DNA of 64,000 nucleotides, taken from assembly GCA_019359015.1 (NCBI GenBank), contig JAHHID010000006.1, forward strand, positions 62,001 to 126,000, written 5' to 3'. Positions 45,964-55,328 of the stretch are shown piece after piece. The DNA is from Spirirestis rafaelensis WJT71-NPBG6. Its GTDB lineage: Bacteria; Cyanobacteriota; Cyanobacteriia; Cyanobacteriales; Nostocaceae. The notes beneath the pieces were generated by a model that made no database searches, was not told the DNA's origin, and worked only from the letters and a program-made list of their open reading frames with translations. Every line of letters starts with the position of its first letter. Position 1 is the first letter of the stretch. The translations under genes were made by a program, and so were the position numbers.

Positions 45964-47190
45964 ATGCAAACCTTACCAACACTAAATACTTCCAACACTG
46001 CACCGAGTCAAGCCTCTTTTGACACAACTATTAAGCGTCGCAAAACACGTCCTGTGAAAGTTGGCAATGTCACTATTGGGGGTGGCTTCCCGGTGGTGGT
46101 GCAATCGATGATTAATGAAGACACACTTGATATTGATGGTTCTGTAGCAGGAATTCGGCGTTTGCACGAAATTGGCTGCGAAATTGTCCGAGTCACAGTA
46201 CCAAGTATGGCTCATGCGAAAGCATTGGCAGAAATTAAACAAAAATTAATTAAAACTTACCAAGACGTACCCATCGTTGCTGATGTCCATCACAACGGGA
46301 TGAAAATTGCCTTGGAAGTAGCCAAACACATAGAAAAAGTGCGGATTAATCCAGGTTTATATGTGTTTGAAAAGCCAAACGCCAATAGAGGCGAATTTAC
46401 CAAAACCGAATTTGATGAAATCGGCGAAAAAGTCCGCGAAACTCTAGAACCTCTGGTAGTTTCTTTGCGCGATCAAGGTAAATCAATGCGAATCGGCGTA
46501 AATCACGGTTCCCTAGCCGAAAGGATGCTATTTACCTACGGCGACACGCCTGAAGGAATGGTAGAATCGGCTTTGGAATTCATTCGCATCTGTGAATCTT
46601 TGGATTTTCATAATTTGGTAATTTCCATGAAAGCTTCACGGGTGCCGGTGATGGTAGCTGCGTATCGTCTGATGGCAAAGCGCATGGACGAACTCGGTAT
46701 GGATTATCCTTTGCATTTGGGTGTGACAGAAGCTGGTGATGGCGAATACGGACGGATTAAATCCACTGCGGGTATTGCGACATTGCTAGCTGATGGCATT
46801 GGTGACACGATTCGAGTGTCTCTGACTGAAGCACCAGAAAAAGAAATTCCCGTCTGTTATAGCATTTTGCAAGCTTTAGGATTGCGGAAGACGATGGTGG
46901 AGTACGTCGCGTGCCCTTCCTGCGGACGTACTTTATTTAATTTAGAAGAAGTGTTACACAAAGTCAGGGAAGCAACAAAACACCTAACTGGGCTAGACAT
47001 TGCAGTTATGGGTTGTATCGTCAATGGTCCCGGAGAAATGGCTGATGCTGACTATGGTTATGTCGGCAAAACTCCAGGTTATATTTCTCTCTATCGAGGG
47101 AGAGAAGAAATTAAAAAAGTACCAGAAGATAAAGGTGTAGAGGAGTTAATTAATTTGATTAAAGCTGATGATCGCTGGGTAGAACCGTAA
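45964..47190 (+). CDS. ispG: 4-hydroxy-3-methylbut-2-enyl diphosphate synthase
   Basis: 408 aa. TIM-barrel part ([34 protein letters not shown]) and the 4Fe-4S domain with [14 protein letters not shown] and [20 protein letters not shown]. Converts MEcPP to HMBPP in the MEP isoprenoid pathway using ferredoxin; it supplies carotenoids, quinones and phytol. ATG follows AAGAGG. Confidence 0.96.
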   Translation: MQTLPTLNTSNTAPSQASFDTTIKRRKTRPVKVGNVTIGGGFPVVVQSMINEDTLDIDGSVAGIRRLHEIGCEIVRVTVPSMAHAKALAEIKQKLIKTYQDVPIVADVHHNGMKIALEVAKHIEKVRINPGLYVFEKPNANRGEFTKTEFDEIGEKVRETLEPLVVSLRDQGKSMRIGVNHGSLAERMLFTYGDTPEGMVESALEFIRICESLDFHNLVISMKASRVPVMVAAYRLMAKRMDELGMDYPLHLGVTEAGDGEYGRIKSTAGIATLLADGIGDTIRVSLTEAPEKEIPVCYSILQALGLRKTMVEYVACPSCGRTLFNLEEVLHKVREATKHLTGLDIAVMGCIVNGPGEMADADYGYVGKTPGYISLYRGREEIKKVPEDKGVEELINLIKADDRWVEP

Positions 47191-47413
47191 ATAAATTAGG
47201 GCTAGGGACGCTTAGGCTAGGGGCTAGTTGAAAGAAATTCTTAAATACTAATCCTAGTCCCCAGTCAAGAGTCCCCAGTCCTTAATCCCTAGAACAACCG
47301 GATTGCAAATCATTTTTCTGAAAGAAGAATACATGTCCGGTCTTTACAGTGATACCCTGTGTTAGATTGAGCATACTGAATATATTTTTTCCTTAGCCCT
47401 TGCAACTGTCATT

Positions 47414-48697
47414 ATGGTGATTACAAGAAATGGACTTGTTTTGGGTGCTACGGCAGTAACACTAACCACAATTGCTGTTACTAGTCTTGGCATTCACTCC
47501 CAAGGACAGGCTTTATTTAAAGAAAGTCCCAAAGAATTAGTAGACGAAGTTTGGCAAATTGTTCAACGCCAATATGTAGACGGTACTTTTAATAAGTTAG
47601 ATTGGCAGGCTGTTCGTCGTGAGTACTTGAGCAAGTCCTACACCAACAAGCAGGAAGCTTACAAATCCATCCGGGAAATGCTCAAAAAGCTAGATGACCC
47701 CTACACCCGGTTTATGGACCCCCAAGAGTTCAAGAATATGCAAGTTGACACCTCTGGGGAACTCATAGGAATAGGCATCACAATCAGTCAAGATGAAAAA
47801 ACGAAGCAATTGGTTGTGATTGCCCCGATTGAGGATACACCAGCTTTTAAGGCTGGAATTTTGGCAAAGGACAAGATCCTCAAAATTAACGGTAAATCTA
47901 CCAAGGGAATGGATACTAATCAGGCTGTATCTTTGATTCGAGGTGAACCGAATACTACGGTAAATTTAACTGTTGATCGTGACGGTCAACAAAAAGATTT
48001 TCAAATTAAACGCGCACGGATTGAAATCCATCCGGTGAAGTATTCCCAAAAGCAAACACCAGCAGGCAATACCGGATACATTCGCTTGAACCAGTTCAGC
48101 GCTAATGCGGCTAAGGAAATGCAAAGCGCAATTAAAGATTTAGAAAGGAAAAATGTTGCTGGCTATGTTCTGGATCTGCGCGGAAACCCAGGTGGTTTAT
48201 TATTCGCTAGTGTAGACATTGCCCGCATGTTTATAAATAGAGGTACGATTGTCTCAACTATTCCTCGCCAGGGTGAGGCAGAAAAAGAAGTGGCAAACGG
48301 ACGCGCTTTGACAAATAAACCGGTGGTGGTATTGGTGGATAAAGGTTCGGCTAGCGCAAGTGAAATCCTATCAGGGGCGTTGCAGGATAACAAGCGTGCT
48401 GTTATAGTTGGTACTCAAACTTTTGGTAAAGGTTTAGTGCAATCAGTGCGTCCTCTAGATGATGGTTCAGGGTTGGCAGTAACGATCGCTAAATATCATA
48501 CCCCCAATGGCAAAGATATTAATAAGCATGGAATCGACCCAGATGTCAAAGTAGATTTGACTGATGCCCAGAAACAGGAATTGTGGCTGCGCGATCGCGA
48601 GAAACTTGCTACATTAGCAGACCCGCAATTCGCTAAAGCAATAGAAATTCTAGGTAAAGAAATTGCTGGCAAAGGCACAACTAGGGCAGAAAAATAA
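47414..48697 (+). CDS. S41-family C-terminal processing peptidase
   Basis: 427 aa. N-terminal signal anchor (VLGATAVTLTTIAVTSLGI), PDZ domain (about 100-185; GIGITISQDEKT, AFKAGILAKDKILKINGK), peptidase core with Ser in DKGSASASEIL and Lys in TFGKGLVQSV. Start and N-terminal ESPKELVDEVWQIVQRQYVD look like the CtpB/CtpC branch rather than CtpA, the enzyme that trims D1, so a D1 role should not be assumed although psbA is 3 kb away. Repeats with CTAGTCCCCAGTC lie upstream (47205-47300). Confidence 0.9.
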   Translation: MVITRNGLVLGATAVTLTTIAVTSLGIHSQGQALFKESPKELVDEVWQIVQRQYVDGTFNKLDWQAVRREYLSKSYTNKQEAYKSIREMLKKLDDPYTRFMDPQEFKNMQVDTSGELIGIGITISQDEKTKQLVVIAPIEDTPAFKAGILAKDKILKINGKSTKGMDTNQAVSLIRGEPNTTVNLTVDRDGQQKDFQIKRARIEIHPVKYSQKQTPAGNTGYIRLNQFSANAAKEMQSAIKDLERKNVAGYVLDLRGNPGGLLFASVDIARMFINRGTIVSTIPRQGEAEKEVANGRALTNKPVVVLVDKGSASASEILSGALQDNKRAVIVGTQTFGKGLVQSVRPLDDGSGLAVTIAKYHTPNGKDINKHGIDPDVKVDLTDAQKQELWLRDREKLATLADPQFAKAIEILGKEIAGKGTTRAEK

Positions 48698-48756
48698 AGA
48701 AAAATAAATTTGAGATTTGGGATTTGGGATTTTAGATTGGCATTTAAAATCCTAAA

Positions 48757-48945
48757 TCAGACGGGTTGACATTTACCTGAGCGAATCAGTCCGACACGAC
48801 GGGCGATCGCTTCTCCTTCTGAGGTAAAAGGTCCCCAAGTTTCTACAATCTCTGGATTATCGTCTTCGGTTACTTCTTGGCTGGGGACGATTTCGCAATT
48901 TCCGGCAGGACGCTTGACTATATGCCACAATTGTGCGTTATTCAT
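48757..48945 (-). CDS. Small conserved hypothetical protein (62 aa)
   Basis: MNNAQLWHIVKRPAGNCEIV, then ETWGPFTSEGEAIARRVGLI and GKCQPV. Looks like a compact soluble domain, the GPF-S-EGEA-AR-GLIR pattern being one I have seen in short cyanobacterial proteins. Function unknown. Convergent with the S41 peptidase; heptamer repeats (GATTTGG) fill the gap. Confidence 0.7.
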   Translation of the reverse strand: MNNAQLWHIVKRPAGNCEIVPSQEVTEDDNPEIVETWGPFTSEGEAIARRVGLIRSGKCQPV

Positions 48946-49102
48946 AAGTGATATAAAAATTTTGTTTCTTACAGAAGAGATTTTACGGCATACTCAAAGC
49001 ATCTGAGCGCTTTTTAAATTTAAAATTGTTTACTGGCTCAGTCAGATTATCGCATTTTGGTAAGTCGTAACGAGTCTCGCCCAAAAGCGGAATTATACCC
49101 TT

Positions 49103-49504
49103 TTGGGCTGCAAGAAAAAATTCCAGCTTTTTTGTTATCGCTACGTCGAGGCGATCGCAGTTGTCAATCAATTAATTCGTTCTGGAAAAGCGGTAATTAG
49201 TACCCAGGTGATCGGAGAGTTTTTTATGGCAACAACCCGGACTCGGCGATCGCTTCTAACTCCGGCTGAAGCGGTGGTACGAATGCGTAATTATTCAGCT
49301 GCTTGCCATGTTCTTGATATTACAAGACTCATCTGTCTAGAAGCAATTCGCGGTGTGGAAATTCATCACTTTGGATTTTGGGATGCCCAAATTTGGGCAA
49401 CAGCGCGACTTAACCAAATTGAAGAAGTTTACACTGAGGACTTTGCATCTGGTGCTACAGTTGAGGGTGTGCGGTTTACAAATCCTTTTGTAGAGGTATT
49501 GTAG
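49103..49504 (+). pseudogene. PIN-domain (VapC-like) nuclease lacking its N-terminus
   Basis: From about codon 14 the frame is a PIN domain: EAIAVVNQLIRSGKAVISTQ, VIGEFFMATTR, and the later acidic residues in GFWDAQIWATA and YTEDF. The first strand with the essential Asp (usually M---DTNVLVY) is missing; the preceding codons (GCKKKFQLFCYRY) do not fit. No antitoxin gene is adjacent. Probably an inactivated toxin gene. Confidence 0.6.
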
Positions 49505-49684
49505 TCAACAAAACTTACGCAAAAAGCGCCAAAAAGCTTAATTTATCGAACTGCCAAGATGCTAAGAACCGCAAGGAATAAGAGGAGCGAGAGAGTTTTT
49601 GCGTCAGTCATAAAATTAAGGACACCCATAAAAGAGTGTCCCTAGGAGAAATTGTTTGATCTCAAACTAATCTAAAATCCCAAA

Positions 49685-51730
49685 TTATTTGCCGTTACCG
49701 TTGCCGTTGCCATTACCACCGTTCGTTAAGATACGTTCGGTGAGTTTTTCTGGCACCTCTTGGAGATGGTCATAATTCCAATGGAAGGAACCGACACCTA
49801 AAGTAAGCGATCGCAACTCTACTATAAAGTCGTGCATCTCGGCTTGCGGCAAATAAGCTGAGATATTATCCCATCCTTGCCAATCGTTTCTACCTTCATA
49901 ACCTAAAATTTGCCCTCGTTTGCCACTTAAAAGTTGCAGCGCTTTCGAGGTAAATTCGCTGGGGGTTGTCACTTCCACATGCAAAATCGGTTCTAGCAAA
50001 GTGGGTTCTCCTTGAGGTATTCCCGTTTGCATTGCTAATCGGGCAGCTTGCTTAAATGCTTGTTCGGAACTATCAACGTTGTGGTAAGAGCCATTCGTTA
50101 AAGTTACGGCTACATCTACCACAGGGAAGCCCAAGGGACCATGTGCGAGAAACTCGCGCACACCCATTTCTACCCCAGGAATGTATTGTTTAGGGACGAC
50201 ACCCCCAACAATGCGATCGCTAAAATTAAAGCCTTCGCCGCGTGCTAACGGTTTAATATCTAGAAAAACATCGCCAAATTGCCCGTGTCCACCGCTTTGG
50301 TGTTTGTAGCGTCCATGAATTGATGCTACAGGTTTGCGGATCGTTTCTTTGTAAGGAACTTGCGGCAAATGGGTTGTCATTGGTAAGTTATACTTACGGC
50401 GCAGTCTATCTAAAGCGACTTGCAGATGTATCTCACCTTGTCCCCAAAGAATAACTTCGTGAGTATCACCGTGTTGTTCCCAAGCTAGAGATGGATCTTC
50501 TTCTAAGAGTTTAGCGATCGCAGCGCTGAGTTTAACTTCATCGTTACGCTTTTCGGGAGTAATCGCCAGAGCATACACTGGTTCTAATTGTTCAGCTTTC
50601 GGTAATTCCTTGGACTGCTGTGTGCAAAGTGTATCCCCAGTCTTTACATTTTCTAAACGGCTTAAAGCAACGATTTCACCAGCACCAGCTTCTTGAAGCG
50701 ATTGCTGTTGTTGCCCCATGAGGCGATAAATTCCCCCAGCGCGAACACCGTTGAGGAGAATACCATCAGTTAGTTTACCGCGCCAAACACGTACTAAAGA
50801 GAGTTTGCCACCTTGAGGAGTGTAATAGGTTTTCAGAACCTGCGCTATAGGAGTATCGCCTTTGCGGTCTTTTAAACGGCGTTCTGCGGTCGTTTCTGGT
50901 TCGGGTGCTTCTCGTAGTAAAGCTTCTAATAAAGGTCGGACGCCATAATCAAGTTCGGCAATACCAAAGAAAACAGGTACAACTAAATCTGCACCTAATT
51001 CTAGTTTTAAATCTTTGAGAATTTCTTCTTGGTCCGGTTCGATATCTTCTAAAAGTTCTTCGAGTAAATGATCGTCAAAATTTGCTAAAGCTTCGAGCAT
51101 TTCTGCCCGTGCTATGTGTTCTTCTTCTTTCAGGTTTTCGGGAAAGGGGATAGGATCGGCAGGAGCGCCAGGATGATATTGATAAGCTTGTTCGGTTACT
51201 AAATCGATAAAGCCGGTTAGTTGTTCCCCTTGCATGATGGGGTATTGGTGCGCTACCAGAGGACGACTAGAAACAGCTTTGAGAGCGTGTAAAGTTTCTA
51301 AAACATGGATATTCGCCCGATCCATTTTGTTAACAAAGACGAGATGGGGAATTTCCCAATCGTCGAGGAATTTAAATAAAGGTGCTAGGGTGAGGACGCG
51401 CTCGCGTATGGGTTCGCAAACTACAATTGCTGCATCGACTCCCATTAAGGCATTGTAGGTTTCTTGGGCAAATTCCACCGAACCCGGACAGTCAATAAAG
51501 GTGAAGCGAACATCGTTGTATTGAGTGCTTGCTGCGCCTACCTCTACAGTCATATGGCGATCGCGCGATTCTGCCGCACTGTCTCCTATTGTATTGCCAT
51601 CCTTGACATTGCCTTTGCGGGAAATTGATCCTGTGACAAATAACAAACTTTCTAATAACGTCGTCTTCCCGCTTAAATAAGGACCGACAATTGCAACGTT
51701 CCGCGAACCCGATTTTACTTTTTCGTTCAT
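49685..51730 (-). CDS. Elongation factor G-like GTPase
   Basis: The frame opens at 51766, but ATG 51730 has AAAGGAGG just before it (681 aa). GTPase motifs GPYLSGKTT, DCPGSVEFAQE, NKMDRANIHV; then domains II-V of EF-G (FGDVFLDIKPLARGEGF, GQILGYEGRNDWQGW). The sequence is distant from canonical translocase FusA and belongs to the second EF-G type of cyanobacteria, with an unusual C-terminal (GN)n tail (NGGNGNGNGNGK). Likely ribosome-associated; precise role uncertain. Confidence 0.88.
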   Translation of the reverse strand: MNEKVKSGSRNVAIVGPYLSGKTTLLESLLFVTGSISRKGNVKDGNTIGDSAAESRDRHMTVEVGAASTQYNDVRFTFIDCPGSVEFAQETYNALMGVDAAIVVCEPIRERVLTLAPLFKFLDDWEIPHLVFVNKMDRANIHVLETLHALKAVSSRPLVAHQYPIMQGEQLTGFIDLVTEQAYQYHPGAPADPIPFPENLKEEEHIARAEMLEALANFDDHLLEELLEDIEPDQEEILKDLKLELGADLVVPVFFGIAELDYGVRPLLEALLREAPEPETTAERRLKDRKGDTPIAQVLKTYYTPQGGKLSLVRVWRGKLTDGILLNGVRAGGIYRLMGQQQQSLQEAGAGEIVALSRLENVKTGDTLCTQQSKELPKAEQLEPVYALAITPEKRNDEVKLSAAIAKLLEEDPSLAWEQHGDTHEVILWGQGEIHLQVALDRLRRKYNLPMTTHLPQVPYKETIRKPVASIHGRYKHQSGGHGQFGDVFLDIKPLARGEGFNFSDRIVGGVVPKQYIPGVEMGVREFLAHGPLGFPVVDVAVTLTNGSYHNVDSSEQAFKQAARLAMQTGIPQGEPTLLEPILHVEVTTPSEFTSKALQLLSGKRGQILGYEGRNDWQGWDNISAYLPQAEMHDFIVELRSLTLGVGSFHWNYDHLQEVPEKLTERILTNGGNGNGNGNGK

Positions 51731-52009
51731 AAAACCTCCTTTGCGGTGAGCTACGCGTCTCCGCATTATGCTGATTTATTTTGGGTAACTAATCTTTATC
51801 CACGATTATTACCCCGTCTTTAATTTGTCATTATCCTCCCTTTAACCTGGGTAACAAAAAATCGTAGCTTGTTGTAAGATTTACCTGAAGAAAATTTAAG
51901 TTGCACAAACTTTAATGCAAAATTACAAAGTTTTGTAAAAACATTTTGTTTCAACCAAACTTTTTGTCAACTAAACGTCACTAAAGATGTTACGAGGAGC
52001 GAAAAATCA

Positions 52010-52939
52010 ATGAGATTATCATTTTATAAATATCGTAAAGCAGGGCTGGTAAGTTTGATTTTGCTGGCTGGTAGCATCCTTACTCCCTCCCCCTCTCTCC
52101 CCCTCCCCCCTTCTCCCACAAAGCTGGCGCAATATAATAGTAATCAAACTGCTACAGATTGGTTAAATCAAGGCTTGCAGGCGATAAATGTGGGAAGGGT
52201 AGAAGATGCGATCGCTTCTTTTCGTCAAGCAATTCAGCTAGATCCAAATTTGGCACCAGCACACTATAATTTAGGGTTAGCGCTGCGACAAGTGGGAGAA
52301 TTACAACCTGCGGCAGATGCATTTTATCGCGCTACTCTAGCCGATCCAAAATTTGCCCCCGCTTTTGCGAATTTGGGTGGAGCGTTGTTAGAAGGTAATA
52401 ATTTACAACAGGCAAATGATTACTTGCAACGAGCATTGCAACTCGATTCTAAACTCGGTTTCGCTCACTATAATTTTGGCTTGCTAAGAGAGCAACAACG
52501 CGATTGGGATAAGGCGATCGCATCTTTTAAAAAAGCGATGGAATATAGCCAGAATGCACCAGAACCAGCTTATCATTTGGGGATATGTTATCTGCAACAA
52601 AATAAAATTAATCAAGCTAAAGATGCATTTCGTAAGGCAGTAAAAATTAACCCGAAATATTCAGAAGCTCATTATAATCTGGGAACGATTTGGTATAACC
52701 AAAATAAGTCAAAAGAAGCGTTAGAAGCATTTAGAAAATCGGCTGAGGGAAACTCAAATTATGCCAACGCTTATTACGGGGCAGGGTTAGTTTTTATGCA
52801 ATTAAGACAATATCCGGAAGCCGTACAGGTATTACAATACGCCAGAGATTTATATAATGCCCAGAATAATACTTTGTGGGCTAGAAATGCCGACCAATTG
52901 TTACAACAAGTACAGAATTTTAATTATCAACCCCGTTAA
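52010..52939 (+). CDS. TPR-repeat exported protein
   Basis: 309 aa. Signal segment (LVSLILLAGSILTP) running into a Pro/Ser-rich low-complexity stretch (SPSLPLPPSP) encoded by CCCTCCCC-type repeats, then about seven tetratricopeptide repeats (AIASFRQAIQLDPNLAPAHY, AFRKAVKINPKYSEAHYNLG) to near the end. TPR superhelices bind partner proteins; partner unknown. Preceded by GAGGAGCG. Confidence 0.88.
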   Translation: MRLSFYKYRKAGLVSLILLAGSILTPSPSLPLPPSPTKLAQYNSNQTATDWLNQGLQAINVGRVEDAIASFRQAIQLDPNLAPAHYNLGLALRQVGELQPAADAFYRATLADPKFAPAFANLGGALLEGNNLQQANDYLQRALQLDSKLGFAHYNFGLLREQQRDWDKAIASFKKAMEYSQNAPEPAYHLGICYLQQNKINQAKDAFRKAVKINPKYSEAHYNLGTIWYNQNKSKEALEAFRKSAEGNSNYANAYYGAGLVFMQLRQYPEAVQVLQYARDLYNAQNNTLWARNADQLLQQVQNFNYQPR

Positions 52940-53014
52940 GGTGCAATTGCTTCACATTGCGTAACAATAGGATTATTGGTTGGGTTGGTGTAGTCGAAAA
53001 TTGTTCGCCTGAGA

Positions 53015-53575
53015 ATGCAAATGTACAAGCAAAAGCGCTTAAAGAGTCAATTTTTAGTAGCCGATCGCTGGTTTGATCGTCATTCAATCGTTCGTAACAT
53101 GGAGGCTTTCCAAGACTTAATTGTCATAGTTCTGTGTTTGACTTTGTTCACTGTTATGGTAATGCAGTTGTGGGGGATATTTACTGCCCTCACGCAAACA
53201 TTAGACTATAAACATGTGACTTCCAAGATACTGTTTATCTTAATTTTGGTCGAGTTATTTCGATTGCTAGTGGTTTACTTACAAGAACATAGTATTTCTG
53301 TTGGTGTAGCAGTGGAGGTAACAATTGTATCTGTATTGCGAGAAGTAGTTGTTCACGGAGCGTTAGAAATTTCTTCGATGCAGACAGCAGCAATGTGTGG
53401 CTTATTGTTTATTCTCGGTGCGCTACTAATAGTGTGTGCCAAAACGCCACACATGGATTGCATTAGTGCTAACACCAAATATTGTCCAATTAGGCATCGA
53501 GGAAGTAGAGAACATCAAAATGAGTTTGAATTCTCCCATTCTCATCACTATGATGAAAATCAACCCGTTGCATAA
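53015..53575 (+). CDS. PsiE-family (phosphate-starvation-inducible) membrane protein
   Basis: 186 aa. Four membrane segments; conserved VELFRLLVVYLQEHSISVGV and VEVTIVSVLREVVVHG match PsiE. C-terminal His-rich tail (FEFSHSHHYDENQ). Role of the family is unknown. No Pho box was recognised upstream. Confidence 0.85.
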   Translation: MQMYKQKRLKSQFLVADRWFDRHSIVRNMEAFQDLIVIVLCLTLFTVMVMQLWGIFTALTQTLDYKHVTSKILFILILVELFRLLVVYLQEHSISVGVAVEVTIVSVLREVVVHGALEISSMQTAAMCGLLFILGALLIVCAKTPHMDCISANTKYCPIRHRGSREHQNEFEFSHSHHYDENQPVA

Positions 53576-53834
53576 TTAATTCTATTAGTGCATCGGGCAT
53601 CGGGCAGAAGCAAAGAAAGCTTATTTTATGAGCTTTGTTATCTACGTAGTGAAAAAATATCACCTTTGCCGCACTTTCATGCAATGCGGCTAGACGAGTA
53701 GTAATATTCAACAAGTGCCAGGAGGCATCATACCAAGGTTGCGAATAATGTATCTGTAACTACGCTTTTGGGCAGATGAATGACTCTTTTAGAATAGGTA
53801 GAAATTAATTACAAACCTAAAGGAGTGTAAATCT

Positions 53835-54071
53835 ATGACCACAGGTAACGGAAATTCTCAACCTATTAGCAATCTTGAGTACGATTTTATCACCGTACTG
53901 CACAACAAGGCGGAAGCAGTTAAAGCTTACGATTCTTACATTCAAGACGCACAGCAAGCAGGTTCGCAACCTTGTGTGGAGTTGTTTGAGAAGTTGCGCT
54001 CCTCTGATATGGAACAAGCACAGGAAATTCGCCAGCATCTTCAACAAGTGATGCAGCACGGTAAGATGTAA
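53835..54071 (+). CDS. Small hypothetical protein (78 aa)
   Basis: ATG after AAAGGAGTG. Soluble and helical: NLEYDFITVLHNKAEAVKAY, YIQDAQQAGSQPCVELFEKL, AQEIRQHLQQVMQ. Similar short proteins are conserved in cyanobacteria; no function known to me. Ends before a HIP1-built hairpin shared with the convergent GAF gene. Confidence 0.75.
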   Translation: MTTGNGNSQPISNLEYDFITVLHNKAEAVKAYDSYIQDAQQAGSQPCVELFEKLRSSDMEQAQEIRQHLQQVMQHGKM

Positions 54072-54123
54072 GATTAATCATCAAAGGTCTAAGCTTTGCG
54101 CGGAAATTTTGAATAGAATTAAC

Positions 54124-54178
54124 AAAGCGATCGCTGTTTTTCCAACTTGTATTTGGAATTTGTAAGCGATCGCTTTTT
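54124..54178. terminator. Bidirectional hairpin built from HIP1 sites
   Basis: AAAGCGATCGCT (54124-54135) pairs with AGCGATCGCTTT (54165-54176), with inner TCCAA/TTGGA; TTTTTG follows on one strand and AAACAGCGA on the other side. It separates two convergent genes. Confidence 0.75.
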
Positions 54179-54198
54179 GCCATCTGTTGCGATAAGCC

Positions 54199-54735
54199 TT
54201 ATTGCTTCACGGTAGCAGCTTTAACAAAAGCAACCGCTAATGGTACTATTTTACTTACGACTTGATTAATAACCGCGCGATCGCTTTCTGACCAAACTCG
54301 CTTATTACCGAAAATACAAGGCTGTAAAACTCCCCAAAGTTGATTTTCCCAGCAAAGGTGAGCGTGAATTAGTGCGCGATGTCCAAACTCACTACGCTCA
54401 AACTCGCGGTTAAGTACTTTCGGATCAGCTGTTTCTACGTCTTCTACAAAAATTGATGGCTCTGTGCGGAGTGCAGCTGCAAATAACGGATCTTTTTCAG
54501 GTAGATGTGCTGGTTCTGGTTTCCAATCAATATCTTTTGCTAAAGGAATATCTGAATTTCGCCGCCAAGAATAATCAATTTTACCCATTTTCGTTTCCGG
54601 ATTTCTTAGGTAAAGAAAAATGCGATCGCACTGCAATATTTCCCCAAGGGTCGGCAGCAAAGCCGCAAACATAGCATCCGGCTCACTATATTTGTCTAAG
54701 ATATTTTGTAGGTTTTCTGGGATTACATCAGTCAT
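54199..54735 (-). CDS. GAF-domain protein
   Basis: 178 aa, essentially one GAF domain: LPTLGEILQCDRIFLYLRNP, AHLPEKDPLFAAALRTEPSI, GHRALIHAHLCWENQLWGVL. There is no chromophore Cys in the usual place (only C near 39 and later), so bilin binding is doubtful. No output domain; a stand-alone small-ligand sensor is inferred. Confidence 0.85.
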   Translation of the reverse strand: MTDVIPENLQNILDKYSEPDAMFAALLPTLGEILQCDRIFLYLRNPETKMGKIDYSWRRNSDIPLAKDIDWKPEPAHLPEKDPLFAAALRTEPSIFVEDVETADPKVLNREFERSEFGHRALIHAHLCWENQLWGVLQPCIFGNKRVWSESDRAVINQVVSKIVPLAVAFVKAATVKQ

Positions 54736-54843
54736 ATATTTAGGAAAAATCTACCTAATAGTAGATGCATTTAGAATTGAGCGATAAATCGGTTACTACA
54801 TTGTAGAGTAATATACAGTCTACCTATTTATGGAAGCATAATT

Positions 54844-55242
54844 ATGATTTTTGCTGGCAACCGACCAAACAATTTAGGTGTGAACAATGGGAAATTAGCA
54901 CCTTGCCCTAATAGCCCTAACTGTGTTTCTAGTCAAAGTTCAGATGTAGGTCATTCAATTGCACCACTTACTTACAACTCTACCCCAGAAGAAGCGATCG
55001 CTAAACTCAAAAGTGTCATTGAGTCTTTGCCAAGAACCAAAATTATCACAGAAAGCAATGATTATTTGTATGCAGAATTTAAAAGCGCTTTGATGGGATT
55101 TGTCGATGATGTGGAATTTTATCTAGACCCTAAAGCGAACGTCATCCAAGTTCGTTCCGCGTCGCGTTTGGGTCAAAGCGATTTGGGTGTGAATCGCAAA
55201 CGGATAGAGACGATTAGAGCCAAGCTAACCGAAGTTAATTGA
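54844..55242 (+). CDS. DUF1499 protein without signal peptide
   Basis: 132 aa. LAPCPNSPNCVSSQSSDVGH, DDVEFYLDPKAN and RSASRLGQSDLGVNRKRIE match the protein at 31648 over nearly its whole mature length. Cytosolic by sequence, unlike the paralogue. Function unknown. Confidence 0.88.
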   Translation: MIFAGNRPNNLGVNNGKLAPCPNSPNCVSSQSSDVGHSIAPLTYNSTPEEAIAKLKSVIESLPRTKIITESNDYLYAEFKSALMGFVDDVEFYLDPKANVIQVRSASRLGQSDLGVNRKRIETIRAKLTEVN

Positions 55243-55328
55243 CATCCCACTAAGCTGACGCTGTGGATAGAACTTACCTTAGCTAGACGAAAATTAATCA
55301 CTTTCTGTTTACGATAAATAAGCAGTTA

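Noticed and set aside
47414-48697. Identification as CtpA, the D1-processing protease, because psbA is close
   Set aside because: The N-terminal region resembles the CtpB/CtpC branch; proximity alone is not evidence.
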